From Nemophila menziesii (Eukaryota > Streptophyta > Magnoliopsida > Boraginales > Hydrophyllaceae), in the NCBI GenBank assembly GCA_029959085.1, contig JARWIR010000035.1:2881501-2945500 (forward strand): 64,000 bases of DNA, written 5' to 3'. The position numbers and the translations under genes were made by a program. Under the pieces are notes generated by a model that was not told the origin of the DNA, searched no databases, and saw nothing but the letters and a program-made list of their open reading frames with translations. Positions 1-12,688 of the stretch are shown piece after piece (position 1 is the first letter of the stretch; each line of letters begins with the position of its first letter).

Positions 1-2945
1 CACTTCATGTGTAGTTTAGAAATAAGCATGATATGAAATTCTTTTCTTTACCTTTAGTCTACCTTCTTCAATCAATAACTTCCTGCGAAGGTTTTGCGGC
101 ATGAAAGTTAGGGAATAGCGTGGGTTTTTTCTTTTCCTTTTTAACCTACACCCTACTGAGCAGAAAAGGCCCAACACACTGACTAAGGCCGGCACTTAGA
201 CCCATGTGAACATAGAAAAAGACCCAAATAAACTTGGCCTTGTTTATTAAAATATAAAAGGATTCAACCCGATTTTGTTTTAGTTAAAAAATTGAATAGA
301 AACCATTCATTTACAAAATTCATATATAACCTATATGTTATTCATTTTCACACCGACTTCATTCTTTTGTCCTCTCTTATTTATAAGAAAATCTAACCCT
401 CATCTCTCATATGATGAAAAATAACATTTCTATTATAAATTATTAACATTTTCTGATGATTTACCGCCATTATATATGTATCTTTTCCTCGTTGTGACTT
501 GTATAATAGGGATTCATTGGGTTGTTATGATTTTGAGAATTTTGTAGCCTAATTATCTCCTTGGTTTTTCAAAAATTGCCTATTTTTCACAAGTTCTACC
601 ATTTTAGTTTCTTTTCCTTTTTATGTAATATTTTGTATGGTTTAACTATGCATCTTCTTTGTTTATATAAAATAGGGATATCGTACATTTATATTAAGTA
701 CGTGTCTAAATAAAGTTGTTGGTTGAGAATAACCTAGAAACTAAATAAAAAATTGGAGCTATTAATTGGAAATATCAAATGGACTTACAAGGAGATGAAA
801 TTTTTTAAGCTATATGTTACCGTTGAGATTATGTGACCAAGAAAATAACTTATCACTTGTACCTACAGATAAAATTAGGTAATTAAGCCATTATGAATAA
901 AACCATATATAATGGTAGTCATAAGCATGTTGTAGTGTTAGGACACATATGGTTATTGTTGTATGTTAGTTCCCCGAGATACTCATTTCATAAATACTCA
1001 TTGACCAAATAATAATTGTTGGAACTTTGACTGCATGTAGGTCATGGTATAGTTTAACAATAATTATAGGTGGCATGTCCACGATCACTAGAGTATTTCT
1101 CTCTATGGTCAAACTTACTAGTACATCTAAATATGTATATAAGGGACTTACATAGGATCACTTCCTTGAAAATGAGTTGTACCTACTAAATAATTAGATA
1201 TACTCAATCTTGAGTATGTAGGGATACAATGATCGTTTTAAGATAGTATACTTTGATATACTATGATGCGGGATTATCACGACTCTATTTATTAAAAGAA
1301 ATCCTTAAACAGATTTGCTCAATTGTCGCTCTCCATTTAGATTCATTTTGAATTATCCAGACGTCAATGTCTTATGGTCAGAAACTTGATGACGTGGAAC
1401 GACTCTTTGACAACTAGTATAATAACGACAGTATTATGTCCTGTCTAGCCTATATGTTTAACCATTCAAATATTCGGTCTTTAGACTTTCAAATGGTACT
1501 TTAGGCCACATCCCAAACTTTGATGATAAACAGCATTGAGCATCTGGTCTTTTCAGCTGAAATATATTGTCTTCGTCATTTAAGCTTATTCTACAACAAG
1601 TTTAGGCATTTCGTCTGGTTCTACTTTCAGAGGTTTAAACTATGCTTCTTCTCAACTCCAATCTCAATTCGGTTTAGGCATTCCGCATACAGTACGTGTC
1701 AAAGGCCCTCTCTTCAGTTCATTACAACTTCAATTTCCAATTCCGTCTAATCTTTGCCACGGAGGTCCGGTCTACATCACTGTCTCAGTTTTGTTTTTTA
1801 ATGGATTTAGGAATTCTATCAAGTTTTCATTCAATGGTTGGACACCTCTTTTTCCAATATCCTTCTTCTATTTCAAGCTATCATCTATCGTCCTTGTATC
1901 TTCTTCTTCATAACTCACAAAAAAAAACCTTTTAATAACATTTTTCCCACCCATGGTCATGCCCGTTACTAAAAAAATTCTAAACTCAAAATATATAGAC
2001 ACATATTTAGTCAATAGATTAGTATTTGTCAATATCAACGATTAGACATAAACGTTAGTTGTTATGACAACAGTTAATTATAAAATAGGATCAAGTTATC
2101 ATTTCTCATATTTTTATTTCATTTCGACTTTCCACTGTACAATTGAAAAAAGAGTAATCCACCCACCCTATACCTCATCAATTCACATTTCTGTGATTTG
2201 TTGCTAGACTCAAAATCCTGGGTCGATGATCTAGTAAATAAGCTGACATTACAAGAGAAAATTGGATTCTTGGTTAGTAGTTAAAAGGGTATTGTCAAGC
2301 CTGTGATACCAAAATATGAGTGGTGGTCTGAAGCCTTACATGGAGTTTCATATTATGGCCATGGCACAAACTCTGATGACGTGATAGGCGGTGCTACTAT
2401 CTTCCCTCAAGTAATTCTTACTGCAACGTTTTTCAACGAAACATTAATCGAAACCCATAAGATCTTTTTTTGCTTACATCTAGTACAGTACGGTCAACAA
2501 CTTCTAGACAATGTCGATATCGCACTAAAACTTCATCCTAGATTATAAGTTTTGTTTCCCTTGTCAATTATGCTTGAGATGACTATTTAGTGAAACCACA
2601 AATCTAAGTTATTTTGAATGGTCATATTAAATATGTAGTTCACCTATCTATCCATAGTAAAGTCCTAGTTCCATAAGAAGCTACATTAATAACAATATCA
2701 CTTAAGTTTTGACTTCAGTTGTAATTGTATTACGCAAAAAATGTCTTCCATATAGCAGTACCTCTATTCAAGAAGAAGAAATACATTATTTTGAATAAAA
2801 AAGTTTATGATTATAGCATACACTCGCTTTTTTGACGTCAAGTTATGCATCTATTTCGTACGTCTCCCTTCGAAGTTTTTGATTTTCCTAGTAGTCGATT
2901 TATTACAGGTGAGCTCCAATTCCTTATTATGCTTAATAAGTGTTA
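1..2945. repeat. Segmental duplication block A, copy 1
   Basis: Nearly identical to 17265-about 20300, at an almost constant offset of 17263-17264 bases, with few substitutions and small indels. The left end lies outside the window. On the right it breaks off at about 2930 and joins block B, while the other copy continues further. It contains the broken beta-xylosidase exon at 2183-2548. An ORF-like stretch at 1520-1935 is shared by both copies but I cannot assign it. Apart from these I see no gene: 1-1500 is AT-rich with no recognised coding signal, and 2549-2945 holds only AT-rich sequence. Confidence 0.85.
2183..2548 (+). pseudogene. GH3 beta-D-xylosidase fragment, copy 1
   Basis: The reading frame encodes the start of a plant GH3 beta-xylosidase (BXL type), a secreted enzyme that removes xylose from xylans and arabinoxylans in the cell wall. 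Visible in order are HFCD, then WVDDLVNKLTLQEKIG, then the family hallmark [13 protein letters not shown], then [17 protein letters not shown]. These match the N-terminal quarter of the catalytic domain, where family proteins run to about 770 residues. An in-frame TAA after GFLVSS interrupts it. After the NETLIE stretch the frame loses similarity, and the catalytic nucleophile region is absent. No downstream exons are recognisable. It is therefore a truncated, dead exon. The same stop occurs in the second copy at 19447-19812, so it decayed before the duplication. Confidence 0.8.
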
Positions 2946-5439
2946 TGCTTAATAAGTGTTGTATAATTCAACAAGTAACATTTAGAGGCCATGAAACTTC
3001 TACAAATTCTTTTTATTGCATAAGACATTAGGTTGTTGTAACAACACAAAATTATGTTAAGCTATATTTAGTATAATTATATTTAATCAATATATAAGTG
3101 AAAGAAGGAGTTGAGCATTCAATTAAGATTATAGCGAAAGAAAACTGATAAAAAATAGAATTCCAAATTCCAAAAATCTATATGGATTTGAATTTCTATT
3201 TTTGAACTCTTTTTCTACAGAATTATGTTATCATTTTTGGTTTTCTTTTATTATTATATAATTATTGTTCATAATAAAAAATATAACTTGTGACAAATTA
3301 CATAGTCTCCAAATGAGGGAATGTTCTTGAAAAGAAACATAATCTTGATAAACATGGGAGATCCTTCGAAAATTATCCATCATTATAATCTTCAAAAATA
3401 AATAAAAAAAATTGTAAATTGTAAAAGAGAAACTGATTACACTTTTTATATGGTTTAGAAATAAGCTTGATCTGAAAGTTTTCTTCTTTACCTCTAGTCT
3501 TCTTTCTTCAATCAATCTTTTGCTATGGAAGAGTTTTGCGGCGTGAAAGTTAGGAAGTAAGCGAAGGTTTTTTTCTTTTCCATTTTAATCTACACCCTGC
3601 TTAGCTGAAAAGGCCCAGCCAACTAACTAAGACCCGCACTTAGACCAACCTGAAGACTAAAAATATGAATGGACACTATTCATTTTTAAAATTCATATAT
3701 AACCTATCTATTCCTTAATTTTTTAGAAAATTATTCAATCCCTAATATGACACTACTAACTACTATTAAATAATATAGAAACATCTAATAATCACTATGG
3801 CAACATTGCATTCCCAAAATATGTGATCTCTATCATCTATCTTAGTGTTACAATAGGTACATAGTGGTCACATGATATTTGTCTTATCTTTTTTGGTTAT
3901 TTGTTGAGTGTAGCTAATCATATAGTAAGTCTATGTCTCTGTCTAATTTTTTTGTCACACCACAAATATTATGCCATGTATAAAATTTATTTGTTGGCTT
4001 GTTGGCCGCAGTAGATTGCATGTATATAATAGATTTGTTGGACACAGTATTGTATAAAATGTTTTACTTAAAGTATAAGTTGTTTTTAGTTTGAAAATCT
4101 AATAAAAAAATCTGATCGATGTAAATAGTGTATGGTTTGAATAAAAGTTCTCATATTTTTCTATGACCATCTTTCATCATTTTTTCTATTTTGAAAAATT
4201 TAGGAAATAAATGTAAGTACATATTTAACTCAAATCTTAATTTTGAGGAAAATTCATTCATCTAATATTTAATGGTTCAATACTATTAAGACACATACTC
4301 TATGTTTTTAACTTGCAAAAGTAACTATCTAATAAATCTAATGACATGTATTTTGTTATTATAATTAATAAATTTAATGTGAATATTGGACCATTCAATA
4401 TATGATGTAAGTCTTATTCTAGTTTTGAAGGAGGAGATACATTTAAAAGCATAAATTACTGGAAAATCAACTATAATTTATCAATTTTCAGCAATTTGAT
4501 AATTTGCGTTCCAAATATTTAAAACATCATTAATCACTGTAAATTTCCTCTAATTCGTTAAAATTTGATAAGTTAATCCCTTCCATTCCAAATATTTAAA
4601 AATGTGTCTATTATTCAATGTGGCCTTCTAGAGTCCATATGGTCTACACTAATGAGTTAATGTCATATTTTTTGGAATTCGCACCCATTTTTTGATTATT
4701 GTCAAAAAATAATAAAAATACAATACACGTCCTTTGAATTAGATCACCCATCCATTGTTTTTGTACAACAAAGTTATTTACTGGCTTCATCTATAACTAA
4801 AGACAAAATAGTCTAAAAACAAATTATTTAACTCAAAAAAACAATACAACATTACTATTCACCTTCCTTCACAAGCACCTAATTTATCAATAACACCTAG
4901 TGCAAAAGTTATTAATAGTGTCTCCTGTAAAGTTATTCTAAAATATTTTGAAAGACTTGTAGCCCTTTGAGAAATCTACTACGACAATCACAATTTATAT
5001 GACTTGCAATTTATTTCATGTTCTACTTATTTGCATGTATCTCATTTTACATAATATTTTTAAATTATAAATTAATTAAATACCTTTTTTCTGACCAAAT
5101 TTAAATAAATAAAGTAATTACCTCTTATCCATATTGTTTCTATTAGATAGTCGCGTGTCATAAATCTTAGATAAAGTCCTAATGATGCACGTCAATCTAT
5201 CACAAGATCCATAAAATTCAGATCAATCTAACAACACGCGAATGATTTCACTTGTATTAGTTTAATTAGTTTAAAATTAAATTGAATTAGAAAATTTGGT
5301 AGGTAAAATATAATACGTAAATGCATTGAACTATACATTCCAGTAAATTTGATATTTTGCAATTATACCCTGCATAAAATGTTAAAAATAGTAGTTCAGT
5401 AAATTAAATTTAAAAGTTTCTACAAAATAAAATAAAATA

Positions 5440-5700
5440 AAAACCTTATCTGAAGCCTTGTGTTGTGTTGTTGTTGCTGGTTATGGTGGAGTTGGTGGAG
5501 CTGGTGAGGCAACCTTTCTGGGTGCCCCCTTAGCCGCTTTACGGGTAAACCCGAGGTGGCGGTCTTGTACGGTGTTGCTGGTGACGCGCGATCTTTATAG
5601 GGTGACCCTTTGGCCTGATAAAGGAAATATCCGAGGAGGTGGTCTTTTGTTGTGTTGGTGGGGCTGGTGCAGCCTGCAAAGGGAAAACTTTTGTAGGACA
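5440..5700 (-). other. Proline/lysine-rich coding-like segment, copy 1
   Basis: GC-richer than its surroundings. The minus strand reads GFTRKAAKGAPRKVASPAPP in one frame, and the homologous stretch at 10270-10570 reads the same sequence type with a (TPP)n run. Both are broken by stops. It may be the end of a nuclear or cell-wall protein exon, but I do not recognise the family. Confidence 0.3.
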
Positions 5701-5734
5701 CTGATCATATGATGTCTAAAATCCATGACACCTT

Positions 5735-6760
5735 GATATGCTAGATGGTGTTCGTGACGTGATTACTGATTGTTTTGATTGTTTCTACCAGGCCCAGACC
5801 GAGCAATGTAGCTAGAGACAAATCTATCAGATATTGCAGCCCAACTGTTCTAAGGGACCACAGTTTCCATCATAATGGTCCTTACGTCCGTCTGGATGGA
5901 TAGAAATCCTTTAGGGAAAAGAGAAACATAATTCGAATCTCCACCGCTAGCTAAATAGCGTACCCAAAAATAAGATTATGAAAATAGATTTATGCGGGTT
6001 TCTTGCAGGTTTAACATGTTACTTTTTCATGTTTTTAAACGACTTTCAATATAAGATCGAATTAATAAGATTTAACTACGAAAAAAAGATAATTAAAAAA
6101 CTTACATTCACATAGAACACTGACACATGGTTTCTGGGATAGTTTCCATTCACCACATGACATGTTTCTGTAACTTTACTAGCACTTGAGAAATCGTCGG
6201 ACTGTAATTAATGTCAAAAGTAATTGCACGATAAGTCCCTAAAAGTTATAAGAACAATTTTTATGAAACTCTGGAGGGAAGTGAAAGTTGTGAGTGGTAC
6301 CTCGTGGTGACTTGTATGATTATTGACGAAGTCAAAGATTCTTCGTGGTGGCAGTAGAAGCCATAAAGAAGCTGCAGTATTAAGAACAGACCTGAAAGGC
6401 ATTTCTGGTTCATTTACCTTCTTCTTGGTTACCCTCATATAATCTGACGCCCCTTTTCTGGTTATTATTGTCCATGGATGTGTAAAAGAAGGTCTTACTC
6501 TACCACCCAAAACCATAAACATTCTTTCCGCCACCTTTACCAAGCGTTTTTAAATTGCATATAGACCTCCCATCAATATTTACTCCGAAATAATAAAAAT
6601 AATATAAGAGTTAATTAATTATTCTAAAACAATTGTAATTATTTATTAAAAATATTAGTCGCTTTATGGAGAAGATGGACACATCCTGGTAAAGGGTATA
6701 AACCGAACGCTTTGCACCATAAGCAAGACCGCCACCGATTAGAGGCTTGTACCTAACATG
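5735..6760 (-). pseudogene. HD-Zip IV transcription factor, 3' relic, copy 1
   Basis: Four exon-like pieces on the minus strand, in the right order, match the C-terminal (START and post-START) half of plant HD-Zip class IV homeobox factors (ANL2/PDF2/HDG/ROC type), nuclear regulators of epidermal identity. At 6671-6760 is a piece containing GGGLAYGAKRSVYTL (family: VGSGLAFGAKRWVATL). At 6283-6543 is MVKVAERM, later PPRRIFDFV (family: MVKLAERM, PPKRVFDF). At about 6101-6157 is NGNYPRNHVSVFYVNV (family: NGRDPGNCVSLLRVN). At about 5743-5950 is GGDSNYVSLFPKGF (family: GGDPDYVALLPSGF), then a C-terminal helix-like piece ending near VETIKTISNHV. Stops and frame changes separate the last parts, and the homeodomain and leucine zipper are not present. 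It is duplicated at 10600-11630. Confidence 0.75.
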
Positions 6761-9700
6761 AACATTTTAATTATCCACCTCAGAATATTTTGAATATATT
6801 TTGTCTATAAACTGAATTTCAGAGCGTAATCAAAAAATTATAATTCAAATAATATTCAACATACAAATTTATAAGTTAACTGTATATATTTTCTTAATAA
6901 TGATCACATCCAAATGGTTATTTAAACTCATCAACATTTTTATTTAAACTTCATTGTATTAGTTGAAATTATATCTAAATCTAAATTTATATTTTCATAG
7001 ATGTTCTTTTGTGTTTAATCTTGAGAAAAAATATTAGATAAATCGATTCACATATTCTAGAAACATTTAAGACAACAAAAATAAGGTCATTTTGGTAAAA
7101 ACATAAAAGAAGCACTTCTTAAATAATTAATATATATCACCCTTTTGTTTATTAGCACCTATGTGATACAACTAATGGATTAACTATATAGGCCATTAAT
7201 GTAGAAGGAAACTAAAATGCATAAAATTGAGGCATGATGTTAATACCTTTTTGCCGATCTAGTATTTCTTGTTATGCATTCACTTTTTCTATTTTATTGA
7301 AATTACATGACCAACGTTCTTTTTCCTGTAAATCAAATAACTCTCTACTTATTTTATAGATAAATGATAAAGTCTTAACAATTAAAAACAGATAAAATAT
7401 TTACAAATTATTGGATTGTAAATTATATAACGTTACATGTTTAACATTTTTCATAAGTGTTTCGAATCTCAATTATTACAAGTGATTATATTTAGAAATA
7501 ATAAAATGTAAATGCTACCTTCAAAAGAAAATAATGTGAAACCCTACAATATAACCTATGAAAATAAACTATATTTTTATTTATTGTTCAAATCTAGGCT
7601 TAATTTGTGTATTCTGGCACCGGCAAAGCTACCTAAGTATTATTCGCAATAATTATAGTCATAATGTTATGCTTAAGTAAGGGTTGTATAATTCAACAAG
7701 TAACATTTAGATGCCATGAAACTTCTACAAATTCTTTTTTATTGCATAAGACATTGGTTGTTATAAAAAAAACAAAAATATGTTAAGCTAGATTTAGTAT
7801 AATTATATTTAATCAGTATATAAGTGAAAGGAGTTGTTGAGCATTCGATTAAGATTACAAAAAAAAGAAAACAAATAAAAAATAGAATTCCGGATTCCAA
7901 AAATCTATATAGATTTGAACATCTGTATTTGTACCCTTTTTTCTGTGAAACTTTGTTATCATTTTTGGTTTTCTTATATTATCGTATTATTATTGTTCAT
8001 AATAAAAAATATACCTTGTGACAATTTACATAGACTCCAAATGAGGGAATGTTCTTGAAAAGAAACATAATCTTGATAAACATGGGAGATACGTCTAAAA
8101 TTATCCATCATTATATACTTTCAAAAAAACATAAAAAAATTGTAAATTGTAAAAAAGAAACTAATTACACTTTTTATATGGTTTAGAAATAAGCTTGATT
8201 TGAAAGTTTTCTTTTTTACCTCTGGTCTTCTTTTTTCAATCAATATTTTTCTATGGAAGAGTTTTGCGGCATGAAAGTTAGGGAGTAAGCGAAGATTTTT
8301 TCTTTTCCATTTTAACCTACACCCTGCTTAGCTGAAAAGGCCCAGCCCACTTACTAAGACCCGCACTTAGACCAACCTGAACACTAAAAAAGCCCAAATT
8401 GACTTGGCCTTAAGATTAGGCCCTGGATTTTATTTTTAGAAAAAAATATGAATGGACACTATTCATTTTTAAAATTCATATATAACCTATCTATTGATTG
8501 ATTTTTTTAGAAAATTGTTCAATCCCTAAAATGACATTACTAGCTACTATTAAATAATCTAGAAATATCTAATAATCACTATGGTAACATTGCGTTTCCA
8601 AAATATGTGTTCTCTATCATCTATATTAGTGTTACAATAGTTACACAAAGAGTCAATATAGTGGTCACATGATATTTTTCTTATCTTTTTTGTTTATTTG
8701 TTGAGTGTATCTAATCATAGAGTAAGTCTATGTCTAGGTCTAATTTTTTTGTCACACCATAATATTATGCCACATATAAAATTTATTTGTTGGCCGCAGT
8801 AGATTGCATGTATATAATACATTTGTTAGACACAATATTGTATAAAATGTTTTGCTTAATGTATAAGTTGTTTTTAGTTTGAAATACAAATAAAAAAATT
8901 TGATCGATGTAAATAGTGTATGGTTTGAATAAAAGTTCTCATATTTTTCTATGACCATCTTTCATCATCTTTCTGTTTTGAAAATTTTAGAAAATAAATG
9001 TAAGTGCATATTTAACTCAAATCTTAGTTTTGAGGAAAATTCATTCATCTAATATTTGATAGTTCAATACTATTAAGACACATACTCTATGTTTTTACCT
9101 TACAAAAGTAACTATTTAATTAATCTAATAACATGTATTTTGTTACTATAATTAATAAATGTAATGTTACATTGGACCATTCAATATATGATGTAAGTCT
9201 TACTCTAGTTTTGAAGGGGGAGATACCTTACAAAGCAAACATTACTGGAAAATCAGCTATAATTTAGCAAATTTCAGCAATTTGATAATTTGCGTTCCAA
9301 ATATTTAAAACATCATTAATTCCTTTAAATTTTCTCTAATTCGTTAAAATTTGATAAGTTAATCCTTTCCATTCCAAATATTTAAATGTGTCTATTAGTC
9401 AATGTGGCCTCCTATAGTCCCTATGGTCTACACTAAAGAGTTAATGTCATAATTTTTGAATTCGCATCAATTTTTTAATTATTGTCAAAAAATAATTAAA
9501 ATACAATACACATACTTGGAATTGGATCATCCATCCTTGTTTTTGTATAACAAAGTTATTTATAGGCTTCATCTATAACTAAAGACAAAATAGTCTAAAT
9601 ACAAATTGCTTAACTCAAAAAAACCCATACAACATTACTATTCACCTTACTTCACAAGCACCCAATTTATCTAAAGCACCTAGTGCAAAAGTTATTAATA

Positions 9701-10269
9701 GTGTCTCCTATAAAGTTATTCTAAAAATTGTTACAGACTTGTAGCCCTGTAAAGTTATTCTAAAAATTGTTAAAGACTTGTAGTCTTTTGTGAAATCTTC
9801 TACGACAATCACAATTTATATGACCTGTAATTTATTTCATGTTCTATTTATTTGCATGTATCTCCTTATACATAACATTTTTCAATTATATATTAATTAA
9901 ATACCTTTTTTCTGACCAAATTTAAATAAATAAAGTAATTACCTATTATCCAGAATGATTTCATTAGGTAGTCACATGTCACAATGCTCAGATAATGTCC
10001 TAATGATGCACTTCAATCTATCTAAAAAGACATAAAATTCAGATCATTCTAAAAACACGCAAATAATTTCACTTGTACAATTTTAATTAATTTAAAATTA
10101 AATTGAATTAGAAATTTTTGTAAGTAAAATATAATACGTAATTGCATTGAACTATACATTCCAGTAAATTTGATATTTTGCAATTGTCAACTGCATAAAT
10201 GGTTAAAAAAAAGTAGCTCAGTAAATTAAATATTAAAAGTTTGTACAAAATAAAATAAAATAAAACCCT

Positions 10270-10570
10270 TATATGGAGTCTTGTGTGGTGTTGTTGTTGT
10301 TGGGGGTGCTGGTGATGGTGGAGTTGGTGGAGTTGGTGGAGTTGGTGGAGTTGGTGGGGCGACCTTTCTGGGTTTCCCCTTGGCAGCTTTTCGGGTAAAC
10401 CCGAGACGGCGGTCTTGTGTGGTGTTGTTGGTGACGCTTGCTGTGGTGTGATCTTTATAGGGTGACCCTCTGGCCTGTTAAAGGAAAAAGGAAATATTCG
10501 AGGAGGTAGTCTTTTGTTGTGGTGCTGGTGCTGGTGCTACTTGCAAAGGGAAAACTTTTGTAGGACATGA
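10270..10570 (-). other. Proline-rich coding-like segment with minisatellite, copy 2
   Basis: Minus-strand reading contains KAAKGKPRKVAPPTPPTPP, followed by further TPP units and SPAPPTTTTPHKTP. On the plus strand this is about four units of gttggtgga at 10318-10356. Copy 1 at 5440-5700 has only one or two such units, so the array expanded after block B was duplicated. Product unknown. Confidence 0.35.
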
Positions 10571-10599
10571 TCATATGTTGTCTAAAAGACAGGACACCT

Positions 10600-11630
10600 T
10601 GATATGCTAGATGGTGTTCGTGACGTGATTACTGATTGTTTTGATTGTTTTTCCTGGGCCTAGACCGAGCAATGTAGCTGGAGACAAATCTATCAAGTAT
10701 TGCAGCCCAACTATTATAAGGGACCCACTGTTTCCACCAACATGGTCCTCACTTCCATCCATAAGGATAGAAATTATTTAGGGAAAAGTGAAACATAATC
10801 TAAATCTCCACCGCTAGCTAAATAGGGTACCCAAAAAAAGATTATGCAATTAGATCTATGCGGGTTTCTTGCAGGATTAGCATGTTACTTTGTCAAGTTT
10901 TTAAACGACTTTCAATATATGATCGAGTTAATAAGATTCAACTACAAAAAAAAGAGATAATTAAAAAACTTATATTCACATGGAACACTGACACACGGTT
11001 TCTGGGATCGCTTCCATTCACTACATGACAGAATTCTGTAACATTACTAGCACTCGAGAAATCGTCGGACTGCAATTAATGTGAAAAGTAATGGCACAAT
11101 AAGTCCCTATAAATTATAAGTATAATTTTTATGAAACTATGGAGGGAAGTGAAAGTTCTGAGTAGTACCTCGTGGCGACGTGTAAGAAAATTGACGAAGT
11201 CAAAGATTCTTCGTGGTGGCAGTGGAAGCCATAAAGAAGCTGCAGCATTAAGAACAGTCCTGGAAGGCATTTTCGGTCCATTTACCTTCTTCTTGGTGAC
11301 CCTTATATAATTTGATGCCCCTTTTCCTGTTATTATTGTCCTTGGGTATGTAAAAGAAGCTCTTATTCTACCTCCCAAAACCATAAACATTCTTTCCGCC
11401 ACCTTCACCAAACGTTTTTAAATTGCATATAGACCTAACATCAATATTTACCCTGAAAGAATAAAAATTAATATAAGATTTAATTAATTATTCTAAATCA
11501 ATGGTAATTATTTACTAAAAATATTACCCGTGTTATAGAGAAGACGGTCACATTGCTAGTAAAGGGTATAAACCCAACGCTTTGCACCATAAGCAAGACT
11601 GCCACCCACTAGTGGCTTGTACCTTACATG
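10600..11630 (-). pseudogene. HD-Zip IV transcription factor, 3' relic, copy 2
   Basis: Same four minus-strand pieces as at 5735-6760. At 11539-11630 is the GAKR region; at about 11150-11411 is MVKVAERM, later RVTKKKVNGP, AASLWLPLPPRRIFDF; a third piece lies near 10970-11030; the last piece is at about 10608-10815. Alignment with HD-Zip IV proteins is clear for the START-flanking segment (family: RVMTRKSVDDPG..., AATSFWLPVPPKRVFDF). This copy keeps slightly more family-like residues (LWLPLPP) than copy 1 (LWLLLPP). No homeodomain, no intact frame across exons, and no promoter were found. It is a non-functional duplicate. Confidence 0.75.
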
Positions 11631-12688
11631 AACATTTTAATTATCCATCTCAGAATATTTTGAATATATGTTGTCTATAAACTGAAATTCAGAGCGTAAT
11701 CAAAAAAATAAAATTCAAATAAAATTCAACATAAAAATTTATAACTTAACTGAATATATTTTCTTCATAATGATCACATCCAAATGGTTATTCAAACTCA
11801 TCAACACAATTAATTAAACTTCATTGTATTAGTTGAAATTATATCTATATTTAAATTTATATTTTCATAGATGATCTTTTGTGCTTAATCTTGAGAAAAA
11901 ATATTAGATAAATCGATTCACATATTCTAGAAACATTTAACACAATAAAACTAAGGTTATTTTGGTAAAAACTTGAAAAAAACACTACTTAAATAATTAA
12001 TAATATATATTACCCTTTTGTTTATTGGCACCTATGTAATACTAACGCATAACTATATAGTCCATGAATGTAGAAGGAAGGTAAAATGCATAAAATTGAG
12101 GCATAGTGCTAATACCTTTCTTGCCGATCTAGTATTTCTTGTTATGCATTCACCTTTTCTTTTTTATTGAAATGTTATGACCATCGTTCTTTTTATAGTA
12201 AATCAAATAACTCTCTACTGATTGTATAGATAAATGATGAAGTCTTAACAATTAAAAATAGATAAAATATTTACAAATAAAGGGATTGTAAATTATATAA
12301 TTTTATATGTTTAACATTTTTATAAGTGTTTGGAATCTCAATTATGTTAAGTGATTAGATTTAGAAATAATAAGAAGTAAATGCTACCTTCAAATGCAAA
12401 TAAAGTTATTCCCTAAGATTTCAACTAAGAAAATAGACTATATTTTTTATTTATTGTTCAAAACTAGGCTTCGGGTATTCTGCATTGACAAAGCTACAAA
12501 AGTATTATCAGCAATAATTATAGTCATAGTGTTATGCTTTAATAAGTGTTGTATAATTCAGCAAGTAACATTTAGAGGTCATGAAACTTATTGATGTTGT
12601 TTTATTATTGAATAAGACATTGGGTTGATGTAACAAAAAAAAATATGTTGAGCTAGTTTTAGCATAATTATATTTAATCAATATGTAA

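Larger units (their letters stand above)
2946..7672. repeat. Tandem block B, copy 1
   Basis: Begins with sequence like ttgtataattcaacaagtaa and is repeated at 7673-12534 with roughly 90% identity by eye, offset 4.73-4.87 kb. Parts also occur at 16541-17264 and 23580-24930. The first few hundred bases match the sequence just upstream of, and the first few codons of, the receptor-kinase exon at 12689, so the unit probably came from a gene-cluster intron and exon edge. Positions 3650-5400 are AT-rich with no recognisable gene. A proline-rich coding-like segment (5440-5700) and an HD-Zip IV relic (5735-6760) follow. From 6761 to 7672 I see nothing coding. Confidence 0.75.
7673..12534. repeat. Tandem block B, copy 2
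   Basis: Second head-to-tail copy of block B. Compared with copy 1 it keeps extra sequence around 8370-8450 and has a local duplication near 9695-9790 (the 'agacttgtag' neighbourhood occurs twice). It also has an expanded 9-base minisatellite at 10318-10356. It carries its own proline-rich segment and HD-Zip IV relic. The intervals 8290-10260 and 11640-12530 are AT-rich and I see no gene in them. Confidence 0.75.
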
